A DNA stretch of 64,000 nt from Gnetum montanum. Its lineage: Eukaryota > Streptophyta > Gnetopsida > Gnetales > Gnetaceae. The stretch spans positions 27,572 through 91,571 of the forward strand of contig MNCI01021426.1 in the NCBI GenBank assembly GCA_015680685.1. Reading direction: 5' to 3'. The notes beneath the pieces were generated by a model that saw only the letters and a list, made by a program, of their open reading frames with translations, was not told the origin of the DNA and did not search any database. The translations under genes and the position numbers were made by a program. This document shows, piece by piece, positions 59,123 through 64,000 of this stretch (the stretch's first letter is position 1; every line of letters starts with the position of its first letter).

Positions 59123-62090
59123 ATTTTCTACATGCAATTGCACTTATTATCACTATATGTGATGCATGGAACATGCTTCTTCTCTAGTTGTCCAAATTCT
59201 TTCTTCTTGGATATTTCCAAGGAGAGGTCCTTGATGCCCATTGGTGCATCAACCATGATTAACTATGCACCTCCCATAATGATGAGAAAGTTACCTTTCT
59301 AGTTTTTGACCTTAATCACTAGAAAATCTATAGGATAGGACCACCCATAAACAGTGGTCACAATGTCCTCCACTAATCCTAAAGAGATAGTGATCGACTA
59401 GTTTGCCAATTTCAAATGGATGTTGCTCTTCTTAAGAGGTGGTAGATTCTAGGCTTTGTACATGTCATGGAAGATGAGATTGATATCAAAACCAAAATCA
59501 AGACGAGCCTTGCATGGCTCATATCTAGTGATCTATAAGTAGATAAGAGGACTTCCTAGGTTAGATCATTTCATTGAAAGGTTGTCAATCTTGATCCAAT
59601 CAAAAATAGCATGAGTTAACATCATAGTGTAGATTTGATGTGGCATTTTGTTTAAAGGGCCCTTGAATGTGTTTGATGCAGAGGATGAGGATGTTGGAGA
59701 TACAAGGTGACCAGCCACATTAGATTATTAGATTTTAGGAGCATTGTTGGATTAGAAAAATGGTTGTTTCCTAGATTGATTGTTTGAATCACTTGGCTGG
59801 AAGGTCAATTGTAAATGTATAGCCCTTGTAGCATTTTGTTGCTATGGTTGTGGGGGAATTTTGTCCTACATGAATGGAGTAGGAGGTAACTAGGTTGAGG
59901 GTAGAGGGATGTGTGTAGATGGATGTGGAGGATGGTATGGATATGGGTGTTTTCCTTGAGTAGATGGGAAATGAGTTTGATGGTACTCGAGAGGCTAATG
60001 GTGATGTTGGAATGAAGCATGGCTGACAAAGTCATGTGGAGAAACAAGTTGTTGAACATAGTACATGTATGGATTTGGTTACCTATAAGGATACTACTAT
60101 CTTGATTATGGCATTTCCCATAACTATGGTTGGTGCCACTATTGGTATTGCTCATATGGTTATGGTGGAGCTCCACTTGGATAGTAGGCCTAGTAATGCT
60201 GGTGGAACTACCTTGGATTTCCTTGTGGATAAGACAATCTTCTAGGTGCTTACCTCCTTATTAGTTGAGGATTAAACACGTACACCTAGGACTCTTGTAA
60301 GTGTGACACCATAGGAAAACATCCCTTAGGATGGTCATATTGACAAATGTCACACTTAACATCATCATTGGAGTTTGTCTCCTATAGCCGCTTTGTCCTT
60401 ACCTCTTTGGAAGGCATGTTTAGCTTCTTTCAACCTCCTATGGTTATGATCACTATTCTACTCTTTGGATTCTTCAACAATCTTCATAGTGATTTTAATT
60501 TCTCATCCAAAGAGTCCCATAATTTATCAAACTTTTTTGAAATGTTAGAAATAAATTTTTATACGGGCAAGGTTTTCCTATTCACCACTTCATCGAGTGG
60601 TAACTCCTCCTTGTCATAGAATAAGATCTCCCTTTTCTTGATGCAAGGATTCCTATTATATTCTTTTGCACTTTCCCTTTTTCATAATTCATCTTCTTCT
60701 TTTGCTACCTACTCTATCAGCCTTTGTATTTGATGAGCTCTTAATTTGAATAGTCTCCCTTGGGCATAAACCCTAAGAGTTCTTCTAGTTTCTGCTTTGA
60801 GCCCATCTATGATGTGGTGGAGTTGTTTCCTTTGAGAATAACCATGGCCAGGGCATCGATATATGAGAGAATAATATTTGTCCATGATGACATCCAAGAT
60901 TTCATGTGTTCCTTGTTTCCAACCTTGAATTTTCCTTCTCAAATTAGACACTCTGGAGTATGTCTAGTATTTGTCGTTGAATAGCTCAAGCATTGTACTT
61001 TATTGGTGGATAGATTCTGGATCCAAGGATTGATACCAACTTTTAGCCTCTTTGATGAGTATCAGGAAGAATAGCTTCAATTTTTGCTAGTCATTCTATG
61101 TTTTGTAAGGCGCAGGCATCATGAAAGGCTTGTAGATGGTTTTGCAAATTAGAGTTATATCCCCTCTCAAATCTTGGGATTTTGTTCATGTTTAAGTGCT
61201 TGATCCAATTATGTTTCACATGCCTTATTGAGATCTTGACTACCTCTACAATGTTAAGCATGCTTCAAGTTGCTGCTAAAAGGTTCATCATCAGTATTAT
61301 TTTGTTGTCATCGATGATTTCCTCTATTACCCCTTCAATTATTGTGGGCATGGTGATTAGTATTATTGTTCTGCTATCCACCTCCATCATGATTATTTCT
61401 TCTGTAGCATTTTTCAAAATCAAAAGAAGAGAAAGAAGAAGATGTAGATGAAGAGGGCAAAGAGGGAGGAGGATTGCCACCACCATGGTATCTACCAACT
61501 CTCCTTTGGTTTTCACAGCCATGTTTGTTAGGTTTCTCGTCATCTTGATGCTTGTTCGAACCCCTACCTTGACTACCATCCTTTCCTGAACCTAGTTTGT
61601 TGATAGTGAAATGTAGATTTAGGTTCATGCCCTTATCATCAGTAATGAGAGGTGGATAATTTTCATGTTAAGAGCCTTCAAAGAAAGGGCACTCATTATC
61701 ATCTTGGTTTAGTAGGAATAAGGGATTGGTGAACCATTTTCCCTTTATAAACTCATGTTGCTTCTCCTAGTGTTGATCTCTCTTGCATTGTGTGTCAATG
61801 GGATGGTAGTCCTAAGTTTCATAACCATTCACAACATATTCCTCTTAAAGATCTTGGATGCCTAACTTTGTAAGACTTTGAAGTAGCATCATGGGCACAG
61901 ATTGATCAGGAGGCATTATAATGTTGCCTTCCATATCACATCATTGCAGTTGTTCATCCTAGTGCAAGATGAAGGTGAAATTAGGTACATACTCTTCTAG
62001 ATTAGTATATACCACTATGCACTATTGTGGAACCAATGGTTTGACATCTTCATGCTTGTGAGAAGAAGAAACTTTGCAAACAAATAAAAT
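59123..62090 (-). pseudogene. element C gag and protease
   Basis: Gag capsid at about 61200-60700: MNKIPRFERGYNSNLQNHLQ, FHDACALQNIE, MSNLRRKIQGWK, RCPGHGYSQRKQLHHIIDGL and AETRRTLRVYAQGRLFKLRA. Cys-His knuckle CDICQYDHPKG near 60345. Protease at about 59550-59130 with ARLDFGFDINLI (catalytic DSG changed to DFG), then ISLGLVEDIVTTVYGWSYPI. The frame is broken often. The end at 59123 is the A2 insertion point; RT continues at 43781. N-terminal gag matches B (51604 onwards) weakly. Confidence 0.85.
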
Positions 62091-62200
62091 ATCAATATGC
62101 TTTTGTAATTATATACTTTGAAATGATGTCAACCTTGGGGTTTGTCCAATGATATTACTAATGTTCACTAACCCTAGGTAGAAAATGTTTCAACAAAAAG

Positions 62201-62221
62201 AGTCCTTGGAAATGGCACTAT
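62201..62221 (-). other. decayed primer binding site of element C
   Basis: On the - strand TAGTGCCATTTCCAAGGACT, adjacent to the LTR end. It agrees with the tRNA-Asp PBS at about two thirds of positions, differences being mostly transitions, so it may be a decayed tRNA-Asp PBS or a different primer. Confidence 0.5.
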
Positions 62222-63031
62222 TGAAGAGTGGTAAAGATACCCCTATGCTCAACCATATGAATCATGAAGCATTTATGCATGATCCAGTCGAATTCCATGA
62301 ACTCTATGTCTTTTAGCACACTAGTTATCTAGGAGGTGAACCTCATCCTAATGGTTATTCATTGTCTTCCCAATTACACTTGTGATTTACAAAAGTATGG
62401 TTAAGTGTAATTGAGGCATATGATTTTTATTGTTTTATGTTTTATGTTTCATGGCACTTAAATAAAGAGATGAAGTATTTTAACAACTAATCTAATTTAA
62501 CTAATTAACTAGCTTCTTAGTAATCATAACATAAGCATTTGATCCTACTTTCCATACATGTTCTGAACCCACATATCCACTGCTAGGTTACCAAGCAATA
62601 ATGCTATTGTGATTACCAAGCAAATACATGTTTACGCTTGAAGCAGTTGTACATATGTGCTTAATCTATTTAGCTTAAACAATTAAATAATCACTTAAAT
62701 TCTAATTTAGCTTAATTTAGCTTATTTAATTGCATATTTAATGAAAATAATGAATTCATAAATAAATCATTAATCTATTCTAAGTGTTGCAAGGTTTGAT
62801 CAAAAGGCTCATCTTTATTGTCATACACACTAGTGTGGTTTAGGTACAATAGTGCTTGAATAAAGATCCATACACTTTCAAATGGATAAACTACAAGAGC
62901 TCTGACACTACTATGACTTCTATCTTCCATAAACATATTTATGAGCTCATATTTATAGTTTTTATTATAGGGCTGCATTGACAGGGTTCCATCGATGCGG
63001 GCCCATCGATGCAGCACTTTGACGCTCATTA
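62222..63031 (-). repeat. 5' LTR of element C
   Basis: 810 bp, TGAAGAGTGGTAAAG to GACGCTCATTA (CA mutated to TA). It is shorter than the 3' LTR because of deletions in U3. CATCGATG palindromes occur at about 62990-62997 and 63004-63011, with a TATAAATAT on the - strand at about 62947-62957. Confidence 0.85.
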
Positions 63032-64000
63032 GTAGTAGTAGTATTAATGTTGTTTTATGATAATTCTTAAGTTGATTTTAAATTCTTCTTATTATATACA
63101 TAATGTGTGCTATTTAAATTACTATTCCTTTTGGTTATAAGTGACTCTAATGTTTGATTTCAACATGGAACATGACACCAAACCAAGCCTAATTGGAGAT
63201 TTCATACTTCCATGGACCATGATGTTATTACATTACACTTTGAAAATTGTTCTTCTGTACTTTATGTGTAGAGTGCATAGGAGAAGCAATTAATAAGTTG
63301 GAGTAGTTAGCTATGTTTGTGATTCATGTAGAAGTTGGTGATACATCCTTATCTTTTCAAAGTTTTCTATTATTTTTTTCTCTGACCTATTAATGCAATT
63401 CCTGTCCTTTAATGTTTTTTTTTTAATATGATCTTTGGATTCATACTTGGATACAGTAGAAATTAAAATTTGACCTTCTTCATTTTGGATAACTTGATAT
63501 TCTAGTATTGTCAATATTGAATATTTTGTGACATCTGTATTTTAATTATTCACACTTTATTTTCTATTAAGTTTTAAAATCCAAACTAATTAAAGTAATA
63601 GTGATATTTTCACTAAGTATTACTACTTGAACCGAGGTATCACGTTGCTATTTAAGGTTATGTCATGCTTATTCTACCATAACTAAATGCATAAAAAGTA
63701 TAAACATAATACCAATAATAATAATAATATGTAATGAAATAAATTTTTGCAATATAAATTTAAACTAAGTCAAAATTCTCTAATGTGAAGGAATAAATTT
63801 CAATTTTTATCACCAAATCATGATTACATGCATGTATAATCACTCAAATAAAGACTCTAGATAATTGACTTAGATGCACATTATGGGTACTTACTAACTA
63901 TTACTAAAATCATGAAAAAAAAATTTCAAAAGTCTGGTTAGCTATTGACTGAATGTTATTATAAATGTATCTAGTACACACATATTGATAAGCACATATA
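63032..64000. other. AT-rich flank right of element C, no gene seen
   Basis: Begins with the TSD GTAGT, then AT-rich sequence with an AAT microsatellite at about 63713-63729. Joined to 34630 before the C insertion. No coding motif. Confidence 0.5.

Larger units (their letters stand above)
34636..63031 (-). mobile_element. element C: autonomous-type Athila-like retrotransposon hosting nested elements
   Basis: Outermost element of a three-level nest, bounded by perfect TSDs GTAGT (34631-34635 and 63032-63036). 5' LTR 62222-63031, gag-protease 59123-62090, pol 40750-43781, spacer, accessory ORF 35793-38657, 3' LTR 34636-35567. Element A2 (43782-59122) is inserted in the protease-RT interval. 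Without it C would be about 13 kb. It is the only element here with both a full polymerase and the accessory ORF. All frames are now broken. Confidence 0.9.

Overview
The window is nuclear DNA from a land plant, most likely a large, repeat-rich seed-plant genome; a conifer-like genome is a guess, not shown by the sequence. I see one convincing cellular gene, a short J-domain (DnaJ-family) co-chaperone on the + strand at 3997-5351, with five exons and canonical GT-AG introns. It lies in a comparatively CpG-rich island at about 2560-6130. I recognise no tRNA, rRNA, CRISPR array or other intact host gene.

Most of the rest is LTR retrotransposon sequence, much of it nested. Positions 1-2100 hold an LTR 3' end, a remnant of a retroelement accessory ORF, and an old LTR remnant. 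Positions 6560-8640 are AT-rich with a degenerate minisatellite. Positions 9654-9974 may be a decayed Ty1/copia LTR with its primer binding site (PBS). Positions 10520-13340 (-) are a Ty3/gypsy Tat-lineage pol fragment. It abuts head-on a + strand accessory ORF with its 3' LTR (element D, about 13345-17249). From 17250 to about 30549 (-) lies a Ty1/copia element, interrupted by D on the left and by a complete 8.6 kb Athila-like element (A1, 17731-26302, +). Two solo LTRs with perfect target-site duplications (TSDs) sit 10 bp apart at 32162-33007 and 33023-33825. From 34636 to 63031 there is a three-level nest: autonomous-type element C (-, perfect TSD GTAGT) holds element A2 (43782-59122, -), which holds element B (45559-52486, -).

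Elements A, B, C and D are one related Athila-lineage group. In A and B the LTRs begin TGATGAG or similar and end in CA. The PBS is complementary to tRNA-Asp, best preserved in A2. The polypurine tract (PPT) is close to CATGGGGGTA. They differ in modules. C has gag, protease, RT, RNase H, integrase and a 3' accessory ORF. A has gag and the accessory ORF but no protease or pol. B has gag and protease but no pol and no accessory ORF. A and B therefore look dependent on proteins supplied in trans. The accessory ORF (about 930-955 codons) has an N-terminal region resembling the 'putative plant transposon protein' domain, then a long coiled coil.

The most interesting signal is regulatory. U3 of the A and B LTRs carries arrays of the perfect 20-nt palindrome GATATCGCGTACGCGATATC, close to a TATA box. 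The same array-plus-TATA module recurs inside both A copies, about 500 bp upstream of the accessory ORF and far from any LTR. Element C has an analogous internal module with different palindromes (ACTCATATATGAGT, CAGGGCCCTG). The LTR of D carries yet another (ATGCATCGATGCAT). This suggests a duplicated, family-specific promoter module dedicated to the accessory protein.

All element ORFs carry stops or frameshifts except the 399-aa gag-protease ORF of B. Several catalytic Asp codons have become Asn. The sequence has one real gap (N at 51643-52031) and single N bases at 45874 and 57262.
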